From NCBI GenBank assembly GCA_963724535.1, contig CAVRVD010000014.1:463910-527909 (forward strand): a DNA stretch of 64,000 bases, in the 5' to 3' direction. Shown here piece by piece: positions 44,145-53,623 of this stretch; position 1 is the stretch's first letter; the number at the start of each line of letters is the position of its first letter. A program made the position numbers and the translations under genes. The notes under the pieces are model-generated. The model was given only the letters and a program-made list of their open reading frames with translations, was not told the origin of the DNA and searched no databases. Source of the stretch: JADJPO01 sp963724535 (GTDB lineage: Bacteria > Actinomycetota > Actinomycetes > Actinomycetales > Kineosporiaceae).

Positions 44145-45428
44145 GTGGATACCGTCCCCGACCATGATCGGAGACAGGGACGTCCCGCGGGATCTGTTGC
44201 GTTTGGTGGTGCCGCGCCGCGGCGTGGCCGGCTGGAGGCGACCGGTGATCTGTTCGAGCCGTATCGGCTGGTGGATGCCGACGGGCTGGTGGTCGCTGCC
44301 GGGACGGCGTTCTTCCGGGAGCTGAGCGCGTCCGGGCAGTCCGCGGCGACGCAGCGGTCGTATGGGATGGACCTGTTGCGCTGGTTCCGGTTCTTGTGGG
44401 CGGTCGCGGTCCCGTGGGACCAGGCCACGCGCGCAGAGGCGCGGGACTTCTTCTGCTGGGTGCGGGTGGCTGACAAACCGGTGCGCCCGCACTGGCGTCA
44501 TCGCGACGGGGGCGTCGCGGACACGGCCGGGCGGGCGGTGGCGGGGACGGTGAACGCCGTGACGGGCAAGCGGGCGCCGGGGCGCCGCTATTCGGCGGCG
44601 ACGCTGGCGCACTGCGAGAGCGTGCTGCGCGGCTTCTACGACTTCCATCTGGAGGCTGGGACCGGGCCGATGCTCAACCCGTTCCCGCTGGCCCGGGGCC
44701 GGCGCGGGCGGGCGGGGGCGCACCGCGGTCCGATGGAGACGCCGGTCGGGGAGGTGACTGGCCGGTACCGGTCGAAGGTGGTGACGCGGACACCACGATG
44801 CATTCCCGATGACCGTTTCGAGGAGTTGTTCGCCGGGCTCGGCTCGCACCGGGACCGGGCGCTGGTGGCGTTCTGGGTCTCGACCGGGGCGCGGGCCTCA
44901 GAGCTGCTGGGCGCCACGGTGGCCGACGCCGATCCGGGGCAGCAACTGATCACTGTGGTGCGCAAGGGGACGCGCAGGCTGCAGCAGTTGCCGGCCTCCC
45001 CGGACGCGTTCGTGTGGCTGCGGCTGTATCAGGCGCAGGTGCACGGCTTGGTGCCTGTAGGAGCGGATCAGCCGCTGTGGTGGACGCTGCGTAAGCCGCT
45101 GCGGGCGTTGACCTATGACGCGGCCCGGGCCATGTTCAGCCGGGCTGCCGCAGCGCGGGGAGCGAACTGGACCATCCACGATCTTCGCCACTCGGCGGCG
45201 TATCGGATGGCCAGAGACCCCGGCATGCCGCTGGTCGACCTGCAGTGGGTGATGGGTCATGCACATCTGTCCACCACGCAGAAGTACCTCAACCCACTGA
45301 CCGACGAGGTGATCGCCGGCGTCCTCGCCTTCCATGACCGCCAGCAAGGACGTGAACGCCGGCCAACCCCCGCACCGGAGTACCGCACCGAGAGCCTGAA
45401 GGTCTTGTTCGGCAAGGACGCGTCGTGA
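44145..45428 (+). CDS. tyrosine recombinase, TnpA-like (element 1)
   Basis: A 427-aa recombinase from GTG 44145 (GGGAG 5 nt upstream). SAM-like core-binding domain about residues 55-190 (QRSYGMDLLRWFRFLW). Catalytic residues R250 (TGARASELL), H345/R348 (IHDLRHSAAYRMARD) and nucleophile Y381 (TTQKYLN). Compared with its twin at 49535 the first 25 residues differ: an ATG at 44164 in another frame gives a better match (LLRLVVPRRG), pointing to a one-base shift near 44229. The frame is also open back into IS110, giving a possible 546-aa fusion. Overlaps the next gene by 4 nt. Confidence 0.82.
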   Translation: MDTVPDHDRRQGRPAGSVAFGGAAPRRGRLEATGDLFEPYRLVDADGLVVAAGTAFFRELSASGQSAATQRSYGMDLLRWFRFLWAVAVPWDQATRAEARDFFCWVRVADKPVRPHWRHRDGGVADTAGRAVAGTVNAVTGKRAPGRRYSAATLAHCESVLRGFYDFHLEAGTGPMLNPFPLARGRRGRAGAHRGPMETPVGEVTGRYRSKVVTRTPRCIPDDRFEELFAGLGSHRDRALVAFWVSTGARASELLGATVADADPGQQLITVVRKGTRRLQQLPASPDAFVWLRLYQAQVHGLVPVGADQPLWWTLRKPLRALTYDAARAMFSRAAAARGANWTIHDLRHSAAYRMARDPGMPLVDLQWVMGHAHLSTTQKYLNPLTDEVIAGVLAFHDRQQGRERRPTPAPEYRTESLKVLFGKDAS

Positions 45429-47992
45429 CCGCGGGCACCGGTCACCGCCGGGTGGTCGCGACCGATACGGCGCCTGCTGATGCCCAGGTGCCCGACGGCG
45501 ATGGCCGGCCGGGGCCGGAGGGCGAGACCGGGGCCGGGCGCGGCACCGGGGCGGCGCTGAGGGCCCGGTTCCCGCCACGGCCGTCGGAGGTGTCGTGGCC
45601 GGCCACGATCGCGACCCGGGAGCAGGTTCTACGGCGGGCTCTGACGGCCCCGTTCGCGTTGGACAACCCGAGCAGCCAGCAGCCCCGACGGATGGGGCTG
45701 CTGACCGTGATGAACTGGTTGCAGGACCAGCCCGGAGACACCTGGCAGCAGCGGTGGCGCGCCGCCGGCGCCCAGCAGCAGCCGGACTGGCGGGACCTGG
45801 TGGCCGAGTGGGCGGCCGGGCGCAGCGGGCGGGCCCGATCGGGTGGGGGCAAGCCTGTTCCTTATCTGGCGTCCGGCCTGTTGGTGCTGCTCTGCGCTGA
45901 TGTGATCCGACCGGACCTGGCCTGGTTGATGACCTTCTCCCCGGCCCGGCGCAACCTGGCCACCGAGATGGCCCGCACCCGCGACGGGGCTGGCTTCGCG
46001 CAGCTGAGCAGACTGTGTCAGGACGCCGGAGTGGGGCTGCTGGCCGGACAACAGGCGCTGGCCCGGGTCGCGGCGATCCTGGCGGCCAAGGGCGGCCTGA
46101 TCGACGACGTGACGGTCGGGGACTGCCTCGAACTGTTGGACGCCACCGCCAAGCAGGGCCCAGCGAACGACGCACACCCGCGCGCTGCGCTGTTCTACCA
46201 GCTGCTGCGCGCACGTGGCGGCCTCGACGAGCACGCCCCGACGCTGCGGGTGTTCGCCGGCCGCGGGCAGCCGACCTGTGAACAGCTGATCGACCGCTAC
46301 CAGATCGCCTGCCACCCGATCCGGGACCTGCTGGTCGACTACCTGCGTGAACGCCAGCCGTCGATGGACTTCTCGTCCCTGCAGAACTTGGCCTACCTGC
46401 TGGGCAAGCTGTTCTGGGCCGACCTGCAGACCCACCATCCGGGCCTGGACTCCCTGATCCTTCCCCGCGACGTCGCCGCCGCTTGGAAGCAGCGCGCCAT
46501 GACCAGAACGATCACGAGCATCACCCCGGACGGTCAGACGGTCACCACGACAACGACGCGGCTGAACGGGCGCGCGGTGCTGACCGCCGTCAGAGCGTTC
46601 TACCTCGACATCGCCGAATGGGCCGACGACGACCCGGCCCGGTGGGGACCCTGGGCGGTGCGCTGCCCGATCAGCGCCAGCGACGCCTCCCACAAGAAGG
46701 ACCGCTCCCACCGCAAGTCCCGCATGGACCAACGCACCAGGGAACGCCTGCCGGTTCTGCCCACCCTGACGGCCTGGGTCGACGCCGAACGGCGTCGCAC
46801 CAGCGAGGCCTTCCAGACCGCCCGAGCCACCACCCCGGGGGAGCTGTTCACCATTGCCGGGCAGCAACTTCGCCGATCGGTGATGAAGACCCCCACCACC
46901 GGGCGGGTCTGGGCCGAGGACCCCGACAGCGGCAAGCGTCGTAACCTGACCTTCGAAGAACACCGTGGGTTCTGGACGTGGGCGATGGTGGAAGTGTTGC
47001 GTCACACCGGGATCCGGATCGAGGAGTTGACCGAGCTCTCGCACCACAGCCTGATCCAGTACCGACTACCGGCCACCGCAGAGCTGATCCCCCTGCTGCA
47101 GATCACTCCGTCCAAGACCGACCAGGAGCGGCTGCTGGTCATCAGCCCGGAGCTGGCCGACGTCCTCAGCGCGATCATCACCAAGATCCGCGGGGAGGAC
47201 CAGACCGTCCCGCTGGTGGTGTCCTACGACAAGAACGAGCGGATCTACAACCCACCAATGCCGCTGCTGTTCCAGCGCCGCCACCACCTCGAACACCGGC
47301 CCGTGGGCGAACGGGCCCTACGGGAGTACCTCGACCACGCCCTGGTCCAGATCGGGGTCGCCGACGCCGGCGGGCGCCCGATGCGCTACACCTTCCACGA
47401 CTTCCGCAGACTGTTCATCACCGACGCGATCATGCACGGGATGCCCCCACACATCGCGCAACTGGTCGCCGGGCACCGCGATATCAACACCACGATGGGA
47501 TACAAAACGGTCTACCCCGAGGAAGTCATCAACGGGCACCGCGCGTTCATCGCCCGCCGACGCCAGCTACGCCCATCCCAGGAATACCGGGTCCCCACCG
47601 ACACGGAGTGGACCGAGTTCCTGGGCCACTTCGAACGCCGCAAAGTCGCCCTGGGCGACTGCGGCCGCTCCTACCAGACCGCCTGCATCCACGAACACTC
47701 CTGCCTACGGTGCCCTCTGCTGCGCCCCGACCCTGCCCAACGACAACGCCTCGTCGAGATCTGCCAGAACCTGACCGACCGCATCGCCGAAGCCGAGCAG
47801 CACCGTTGGATCGGTGAAGCCGAGGGCCTGAACGTCAGCCTGGCCGGCGCCCAGACCAAGCTCGCCCAGATGGACGAGATCACCACACGCCGCACCAGTC
47901 TCGTCCCGCTCGGCGTCCCAACCTTCACCGCCGTCGCAGCCCGGACCATCACCACCAGCGCGACCCGCCCTCAACCCGAGACGGACACCTGA
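45425..47992 (+). CDS. large tyrosine recombinase, TnpB-like (element 1)
   Basis: An 855-aa protein. The C-terminal half is a tyrosine recombinase: HTGIRIEELTELSHHSL (Arg), FHDFRRLFITDAIMHGM (HxxR), LVAGHRDINTTMGYKTVYPEE (H and Tyr). A Cys/His cluster, TACIHEHSCLRCPLLRPD, follows and probably binds zinc. The N-terminal 450 residues are helical and specific to this family. Second subunit of the heteromeric recombinase; GTG 45425 overlaps the tnpA-like stop. Confidence 0.83.
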   Translation: MTAGTGHRRVVATDTAPADAQVPDGDGRPGPEGETGAGRGTGAALRARFPPRPSEVSWPATIATREQVLRRALTAPFALDNPSSQQPRRMGLLTVMNWLQDQPGDTWQQRWRAAGAQQQPDWRDLVAEWAAGRSGRARSGGGKPVPYLASGLLVLLCADVIRPDLAWLMTFSPARRNLATEMARTRDGAGFAQLSRLCQDAGVGLLAGQQALARVAAILAAKGGLIDDVTVGDCLELLDATAKQGPANDAHPRAALFYQLLRARGGLDEHAPTLRVFAGRGQPTCEQLIDRYQIACHPIRDLLVDYLRERQPSMDFSSLQNLAYLLGKLFWADLQTHHPGLDSLILPRDVAAAWKQRAMTRTITSITPDGQTVTTTTTRLNGRAVLTAVRAFYLDIAEWADDDPARWGPWAVRCPISASDASHKKDRSHRKSRMDQRTRERLPVLPTLTAWVDAERRRTSEAFQTARATTPGELFTIAGQQLRRSVMKTPTTGRVWAEDPDSGKRRNLTFEEHRGFWTWAMVEVLRHTGIRIEELTELSHHSLIQYRLPATAELIPLLQITPSKTDQERLLVISPELADVLSAIITKIRGEDQTVPLVVSYDKNERIYNPPMPLLFQRRHHLEHRPVGERALREYLDHALVQIGVADAGGRPMRYTFHDFRRLFITDAIMHGMPPHIAQLVAGHRDINTTMGYKTVYPEEVINGHRAFIARRRQLRPSQEYRVPTDTEWTEFLGHFERRKVALGDCGRSYQTACIHEHSCLRCPLLRPDPAQRQRLVEICQNLTDRIAEAEQHRWIGEAEGLNVSLAGAQTKLAQMDEITTRRTSLVPLGVPTFTAVAARTITTSATRPQPETDT

Positions 47993-48405
47993 TGGCACCC
48001 GACCACCCACCCTCGCTGGCTGCGCCGTTGCGCGCTTGGGCCGACGGCCTACTCGCCACCCAAGCCGGCGTGGAGCTACTCATCGACCACGGCCAGTACC
48101 TGAACCGGGCAGACTTCCGCGAACGGTTCGTGGACGTCTTCACCGTCGGCGGCCTCGAACTCGCTGAGATCAACTGGATCCAGGTGATCGCGGCGATGGA
48201 CCACCACGAGTTCGTCTGCTCCGCCAGCGAAGCGCAAGTCCTCCGCCTGGCAGCAAGCATCGCCGACGGAATCCCCGTCGACCTCCGCGACGCTCTCACC
48301 GGCCTGGACACCGCCAACCTCACCCGCCTCACCACCGCGATCCTGCACGCCAACGGGCGCCGGACACCGCCCCATCCACAGCACCGAAACCCGACGTCGT
48401 CGTAG
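47992..48405 (+). CDS. small third gene of element 1 (tnpC position)
   Basis: A 137-aa acidic, helical protein (LRAWADGLLATQAGVELLI, FTVGGLELAEINWIQVIAAM) in the place of Tn554 tnpC but without visible similarity to it. ATG shares one base with the preceding TGA (TGATG). It has no counterpart in element 2, so it may be a passenger or orientation factor. Function unknown. Confidence 0.6.
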   Translation: MAPDHPPSLAAPLRAWADGLLATQAGVELLIDHGQYLNRADFRERFVDVFTVGGLELAEINWIQVIAAMDHHEFVCSASEAQVLRLAASIADGIPVDLRDALTGLDTANLTRLTTAILHANGRRTPPHPQHRNPTSS

Positions 48406-48417
48406 TTCGGAGAAGAC

Positions 48418-49457
48418 GCGGTGGACGCGCACTCGGTCGCGACGGTCGCGTTGCGCACGGCGGGCCTGCGCGAGCTGCACGCCGGCGATGGGGACGTGGG
48501 TGCGTTGCGGGTCCTCGCTGACCGGCGCGATGAGCTGTCGAGGACTCGGGCGGCCACGTTGAACCGGCTCCACCGTCTCCTGGCGGAGCTGATCGGTGGT
48601 GGGGCGCCGCGGCACCTGAGCCCGGCCCAGGCCGAGCGGATGCTGGCCACGGTCCGGCCCCGGGATGCGGCCGGGGCGATGCGGCGGCGGGTCGCCGGCG
48701 ACCTGCTCGCCGACCTGGCCGCGATCGACGCGAAGCTGAAAGCCGTCACCGCCGAGCTCCGCGCCCGGGTCCGCGCCCGGGGCTCGCACCTGATGGACCT
48801 GTACGGGATGGGCCCGGCCGGCGCGGCCCGGGTCCTGGCCGACGTCGGTGACGTGGACCGGTTCCCGACCAAGGCCCGCTTCGCGTCCTGGAACGGCACC
48901 GCACCCCTGGACGCCTCCTCCGGGCAGCAGCTCCACCACCGGCTCTCGCGGGCGGGCAACCGGCGGATCAACCACGTCCTGTACATCATGGCGATCGTCC
49001 AGGTCCGCCACGACACGGCCGGGCGGGCCTACTACCGGCGGCTGCGCGCCGCCGGCAAGACCCCCAAAGACGCCCTGCGGATCCTCAAACGCCGCCTGTC
49101 GGACGTGGTCTACCGGCAACTGACCGCCGACCAGCGACAACGACAAGCGAGCCACGCCGAGCAAGCGGACCCGGGAGGACACCCGGGGGCGACACTCGAA
49201 TCCAGCGCGGACGACTCGCTCACCCCGATGGTCGTCTCTTCGGATCAGTCACAGCCCGGGCCCGCCACCGTCCACGATAGGCCCGCCCCGGCCGATGCCG
49301 ACCACGTCGACGCCGGCGGAACCGATGACGAGCGCCGCGCATCCGCGGGGGCAGGCCCCAGCCTGCCCCTGATCGCCCTGGCCAGGGCCCGTAGAGGCTC
49401 CACGGTCACCAGCGGCCCGCAGGGCCGTCGCACCGCGACGCGCAGCGGACCCTTGAC
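48418..49457 (+). pseudogene. IS110 transposase copy 2, piece 2 of 3
   Basis: Resumes at the residue after the KTD motif (VDAHSVATVALRTAGLREL) and covers the Transposase_20 domain (LDASSGQQ, NRRINHVLYIMAI) into the Pro-rich tail, where element 2 interrupts it after the GAC at 49455-49457. Confidence 0.85.
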
Positions 49458-49534
49458 CTGTTGACTGAACACCGGGGCAGCTGCCTCAGCTGCGGGCAGA
49501 CACGGATGGTGATGGGTGGCTACGTTCTGCGCTT

Positions 49535-50788
49535 GTGAGTGGAGCAGATGTGGCTCAGCCTCGGAGGTTGTCCGGGCTGGTCGTGCCGCGGTGCGGGTCG
49601 CTCAAAGCGACGGGTGACCCCTTCGAGCCGTATCGGCTGGTGGATGAGGCGGGGGCGGCGGTCGAGCCGGTGACGGCGTTCCTGCGTGAGCTGGCTGCCT
49701 GCGGGAGGTCGGCGGCGACCCAGCGGTCGTATGGGATGGATCTATTGCGCTGGTTCCGGTTCTTGGATGCGGTGGGGATCAGCTGGGATGAGGCGACCCG
49801 GGCCGAGGCTCGGGACTTCTGCCAGTGGCTGCGGGAGGCGGCCAGGCCGGCGAGCCCCGGCGTCTGCTCGGGGCCGATGGGCGGGGCTGTGTCGGGTGAG
49901 CCGGGCGGGGTGACCGGCACGCCGGCGGCGGAGCGTGCCTATGCGGTATCGACGCGCGCGCATAGCGAGAGCGTGGTGCGCACGTTCTACGACTTCCACG
50001 TGGAGGCCGGCAGCGGGCCGATGGTGAATCCGTTCCCGCTGGCCCGCGACCGGAGTGGTGGCCGGGCGAACGCGCACCATAATCCGTTGGAGCCGTTCAG
50101 GGGTGAGCGCGCCGGCCGGTATCGGCCGAAAGCGGTCCGGTCGGCGCCGCGGTGCATCCCGGATGAGGTGTTCAGTCAGTTGTTCGCGCAGCTGCCCTCT
50201 CACCGGGACCGGGCGCTGGTCGCGTTCTGGGTCTCGACCGGGGCTCGGGCTTCGGAGCTTCTGGGCTGTCTGGAGGGCGACGTTGATCCGGGCCAACAGC
50301 TGATCACGGTGATCCGGAAGGGGACCCGGTCGCTGCAGCAGCTGCCGGCGTCCCCGGACGCGTTCGTCTGGCTGCGGCTGTATCAGACGCAGATGCAGCA
50401 GCTGGTGCCTGCGGGGCGGGATCAGCCGCTGTGGTGGACGTTGGTGCGGCCGTTCCATCGGCTGACGTATCACGGCGCCCGGGCGATGGTCGTGCGGGCT
50501 GGCGCCGCGCTGGGGGCGACCTGGTCCATCCATGATCTGCGGCATACGGCGGCGTATCGGATGGCCCGCGACCCGGGGGTGCCCTTGACCGACATTCAGT
50601 GGATCTTGGGGCATGCCCATCTGTCCACCACCCAGATCTATCTCCGCCCGCTGACCGAGGACGTGATCGCCAACGTGTTGGCGTTCCACGACCGCCGCCG
50701 ACGGCAGGGCGAGGTCTGCGAACCGGGCCCGGCCGCGGGATACCGCCCGGACAGCCTGAAGATCCTCTTCGGAGGGGACCGGCCGTGA
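49535..50788 (+). CDS. tyrosine recombinase, TnpA-like (element 2)
   Basis: A 417-aa recombinase, full length and free of frameshifts. GTG 49535 starts SGADVAQPRRLSGLVVPRCG. Core-binding part AATQRSYGMDLLRWFRFLDA; catalytic parts STGARASELLGCLEG (Arg), WSIHDLRHTAAYRMARD (HxxR) and GHAHLSTTQIYLRPL (His/Tyr). Closely related to the gene at 44145. Overlaps the partner gene by 4 nt. Confidence 0.88.
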   Translation: MSGADVAQPRRLSGLVVPRCGSLKATGDPFEPYRLVDEAGAAVEPVTAFLRELAACGRSAATQRSYGMDLLRWFRFLDAVGISWDEATRAEARDFCQWLREAARPASPGVCSGPMGGAVSGEPGGVTGTPAAERAYAVSTRAHSESVVRTFYDFHVEAGSGPMVNPFPLARDRSGGRANAHHNPLEPFRGERAGRYRPKAVRSAPRCIPDEVFSQLFAQLPSHRDRALVAFWVSTGARASELLGCLEGDVDPGQQLITVIRKGTRSLQQLPASPDAFVWLRLYQTQMQQLVPAGRDQPLWWTLVRPFHRLTYHGARAMVVRAGAALGATWSIHDLRHTAAYRMARDPGVPLTDIQWILGHAHLSTTQIYLRPLTEDVIANVLAFHDRRRRQGEVCEPGPAAGYRPDSLKILFGGDRP

Positions 50789-53268
50789 CCACCACCGCAG
50801 TCATGACGCCCGGGATCGAGACCGTGCAGCGTCGGGACGTGCTTGGGTGGCCGCTGGCGGGTGAGGTGCGTGCGGATCTGCTGCGCCGGTTTCCGGCACG
50901 GCCGGTTCCGCTCTCGTGGCCGGCGACCGAGCAGGGACGGGAGGAGGTCCTGCACCGGTTGCTGCGGCCCCCGTTCGTGGTGTCCACGTCCAGCACCCAG
51001 CGGGATCGCCGGCTCGCGGTGGTCGCGGCGGTGAGCTGGCTGCAGGCCCAGGACGGGGCCACCTGGCAGCAACGCTGGCTCGCCAGCGGCGCCGAGCAGG
51101 ATCCGCGGGGGTGGCTACTGCTGGCGAGCAGGTGGCGGAACGCGGTGAGCGGCAGGGCGAACCAGGACACGCTGATCCACAGCCTGGGCACCGGCCTGGG
51201 GTTCCTGATCGTCGGTGACGTGATCCGCCCGAGCATCGACTGGCTGCTGAGGACGCCGGCTCCCCGCCGGCTGGCCGAGGAGATGGCCCGCATCCGTGAC
51301 GGCTCGTCGTTCGCGGCACTGGCCGCCCAGTGCGACGCCGCCGAACTGGGGTTGCATGCCCGCAGGACGGCGTTGCACCAGATCGCGGTCATCATGGCCG
51401 CCAAGGGCGCGATGGCGAGGGACATCACCGTCGGCGACTGCGTCGAGCTGCAGGACGCCGCCGCGCAGCTCCAGGTCTGTCCGGCCTTCACCAGCCCGGT
51501 CGTCTACCAGTTGCTGCACGCCTGGGGGTGCTTCCCGCCCGGCGCGCCGCCGCTGCACAGGACCCGGTCGCGAGGTCAGTTGAGGGTGGAGGAACTCGTC
51601 GACCGGTACGACATCGGCTGCCGGCCGATCCGGGATCTGCTGGTCGACTACCTCAAGGAGCGTCAGCCGTCGCTGGACTACACCTCACTCGACGGCCTGG
51701 CCCATCGCCTGGTCAAGCTGTTCTGGCACGACCTGGAAGCACACCACCCGGGCCTGGACACCCTCCGGCTCCCTGCCGACGTCGCGGCCGCCTGGAAGCA
51801 GCGCGTCCGGATCAAGACCACCCGCACGGTCACCGCCGACGGGCAGGCCCTCGACGTCACGTCACCGCGGCTGGAGGCCTCCCACGTCCTGATCTCGGTG
51901 CGCGCCTTCTACCTCGACATCGCCGAATGGGCGCTGGAGGACCCGTCCCGCTGGGGGCCATGGGCCACCAAGTGCCCGATCAGCCCGCAGGACGTCGGCA
52001 GCAAGAAACAGAAGACGCAACGGAAAGCACGCATGGACCAGCGGACCCGGGAACGGCTGCCCGTCCTGCCCCTGCTGATCGCTGCAGTCGACCAAGAACG
52101 CCGCGCCGCCGCGGAACGGCTCCACGCGTGTCGGGCCGCCACGGCCGGGGAAACGTTCACCGCCGGCGGGCAGACCCTGCGCCGCGTCGGCGGCCGCAGC
52201 ACCGCACCGGCGCAGGACCCAGCCACCGGCCGGCGGCGCGACCTCGCCCAGGAAGAACACCGGGCGTTCTGGACCTGGGCCATCGAAGACGTCCTGCGGC
52301 TCACCGGAATCAGAATCGAAGAACTGACAGAACTATCGCATCACAGCCTCATCCAGTACCGGCTGCCCACCACCGGCGAACTGATTCCGCTGCTGCAGAT
52401 CGTGCCGTCGAAGACCGACGAGGAACGGCTGCTCGTGGTCAGCCCGGAACTCGCCGACGTGCTCAGCGCCATCATCTGCAGAATCCGGGACGACACCGGC
52501 GCCGTCCCACTGGTGTCCTCCTACGACCGGCACGAGAGAGTCACGAACCCGCCCATGCCACTGCTGTTCCAGTGGCGCCGCAAGCTCGTGCCCAGGCCCT
52601 TATCCGAGAAGACCATCCGCACCTACCTGACCGAAGCGCTCACCTCCACCGGCGTCACCGACCCCTCCGGGCAGCCCCTGAGATTCGTCCCCCACGACCT
52701 ACGACGACTCTTCATCACCGACGCGATCATGCACGGAATGCCGCCACACATCGCCCAACTCGTGGCCGGCCATCGCGACATCAACACCACCATGGGATAC
52801 AAGGCGGTCTACCCCGAAGAAGTCATCAACGGCCACCGGGCATTCATCGCCCGACGGCGCGCCCTACGCCCCGGCGAGGAATACCGCACCCCCACCGACG
52901 AAGAATGGCAAGAATTCATCGGGAACTTCGAACGCCGCAAGGTCGAACTCGGCGACTGCGGCCGCTCCTACGCAACCGCGTGCATCCACGAGCACGCCTG
53001 CCTGCGATGCCCGCTGCTGCGACCCGACCCCGCCCAGCGTCCCCGGCTCATCCAGATCCACGCCAACCTGCAGGCCCGCATCGCCGAAGCGCAGTCACGA
53101 AGATGGCTGGGCGAGGCCGAGGGACTGACCGTCAGCCTCACCAGCGCCGAGCAGAAGATCGCCCAGCTGGAGGAACTGGCCGCCCGCCGCGCCACGGTCC
53201 ACCTCGACCTACCCCGCTTCCCCGACATCGCCGCCCGCACCATCACCGCCCCCGGAACCCCGTCATGA
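50785..53268 (+). CDS. large tyrosine recombinase, TnpB-like (element 2)
   Basis: An 827-aa homologue of the protein at 45425: RIEELTELSHHSLIQYRLP, VPHDLRRLFITDAIMHGM, LVAGHRDINTTMGYKAVYPEE and the Cys/His cluster TACIHEHACLRCPLLRPD are all kept. GTG 50785 overlaps the tnpA-like stop. Only 91 bp separate its stop from the element's right end; no third gene. Confidence 0.86.
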   Translation: MTTTAVMTPGIETVQRRDVLGWPLAGEVRADLLRRFPARPVPLSWPATEQGREEVLHRLLRPPFVVSTSSTQRDRRLAVVAAVSWLQAQDGATWQQRWLASGAEQDPRGWLLLASRWRNAVSGRANQDTLIHSLGTGLGFLIVGDVIRPSIDWLLRTPAPRRLAEEMARIRDGSSFAALAAQCDAAELGLHARRTALHQIAVIMAAKGAMARDITVGDCVELQDAAAQLQVCPAFTSPVVYQLLHAWGCFPPGAPPLHRTRSRGQLRVEELVDRYDIGCRPIRDLLVDYLKERQPSLDYTSLDGLAHRLVKLFWHDLEAHHPGLDTLRLPADVAAAWKQRVRIKTTRTVTADGQALDVTSPRLEASHVLISVRAFYLDIAEWALEDPSRWGPWATKCPISPQDVGSKKQKTQRKARMDQRTRERLPVLPLLIAAVDQERRAAAERLHACRAATAGETFTAGGQTLRRVGGRSTAPAQDPATGRRRDLAQEEHRAFWTWAIEDVLRLTGIRIEELTELSHHSLIQYRLPTTGELIPLLQIVPSKTDEERLLVVSPELADVLSAIICRIRDDTGAVPLVSSYDRHERVTNPPMPLLFQWRRKLVPRPLSEKTIRTYLTEALTSTGVTDPSGQPLRFVPHDLRRLFITDAIMHGMPPHIAQLVAGHRDINTTMGYKAVYPEEVINGHRAFIARRRALRPGEEYRTPTDEEWQEFIGNFERRKVELGDCGRSYATACIHEHACLRCPLLRPDPAQRPRLIQIHANLQARIAEAQSRRWLGEAEGLTVSLTSAEQKIAQLEELAARRATVHLDLPRFPDIAARTITAPGTPS

Positions 53269-53359
53269 CACCAAGCCCCAGACACCCCAGGACACAGCCG
53301 ATCCCACGCACCCCCTCACAACCCATGCCATTCCAAGATCACAACAGTTCAGAGAAGAC

Positions 53360-53500
53360 GGCGGAGGGACGGGCCCGTACGCGCGCGGCGCAGCCAACCA
53401 TCGCGCAGCGGCCCCGACAAAGACCGGCGGCGCAGCCGCCACCGCCGTCAACGCCCCCGACCGGAGCCAAGAAAAGGCACCCGCAAACCCCTTGCCATAG
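53360..53500 (+). pseudogene. IS110 transposase copy 2, piece 3 of 3
   Basis: The last 46 codons (GTGPYARGAANHRAAAPTK to QEKAPANPLP) match the tail of copy 1 (GTGPYARGAASPRAAAPNT to QEKAQPNPLQ), ending TAG at 53498. Confidence 0.8.
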
Positions 53501-53510
53501 AGGGGAGCCA

Positions 53511-53548
53511 CGAGCGTATGGCCGCGCGGATCGCGGCAGCAGCGAGCG
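53511..53548. repeat. REP-like unit at right edge of IS110 copy 2
   Basis: GAGCGTATGGCCGCGCGGAT then CGCGGCAGCAGCGAGCGG, directly after the IS110 tail; a further degraded unit follows near 53580-53615. Confidence 0.6.
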
Positions 53549-53623
53549 GGCCTGCGCCAGGTCTGCGCCCCATGGCCTGCGAGCGGAACTACCGTTTCGC
53601 GGAGTGCGAGCGGAATTTCTGAT

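Larger units (their letters stand above)
44088..48417 (+). mobile_element. Tn554-like paired-recombinase element 1
   Basis: 4330 bp inserted in the IS110 gene. Left end GAC|CCGTTAACCGAACTACG, right end CGTAGTTCGGAGAAGAC|GC, so the ends share an inverted CCGAACTACG / CGTAGTTCGG. Left and right flanks rejoin exactly to the intact IS110 sequence with GAC at both junctions. It carries three overlapping genes: two tyrosine recombinases and a small third protein, the Tn554 (tnpA-tnpB-tnpC) plan. Confidence 0.82.
49458..53359 (+). mobile_element. Tn554-like paired-recombinase element 2
   Basis: 3902 bp. Left end GAC|CTGTTGACTGAAC, right end CAGTTCAGAGAAGAC|GG, the same pattern as element 1 (C-Y-GTT-R-AC-Y-GAAC and AGTTC-R-GAGAAGAC) and again flanked by GAC in the target. 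Two genes only. The two elements are clearly homologous but not identical. Confidence 0.8.
43552..53510 (+). mobile_element. IS110-family element, copy 2, split by two other elements
   Basis: Removing 44088-48417 and 49458-53359 leaves about 1.7 kb collinear with copy 1: untranslated leader, transposase and the 10-nt tail after the stop. Both outer ends abut REP-like units (43511 and 53511). The transposase is dead because it is cut at codon 100 and again near codon 447. Confidence 0.82.

Noticed and set aside
43788..53500. Recombinase in trio (RIT) element
   Set aside because: Each inserted element has two, not three, tyrosine recombinases, of unequal size as in Tn554 TnpA/TnpB; the small third protein of element 1 has no recombinase motifs.
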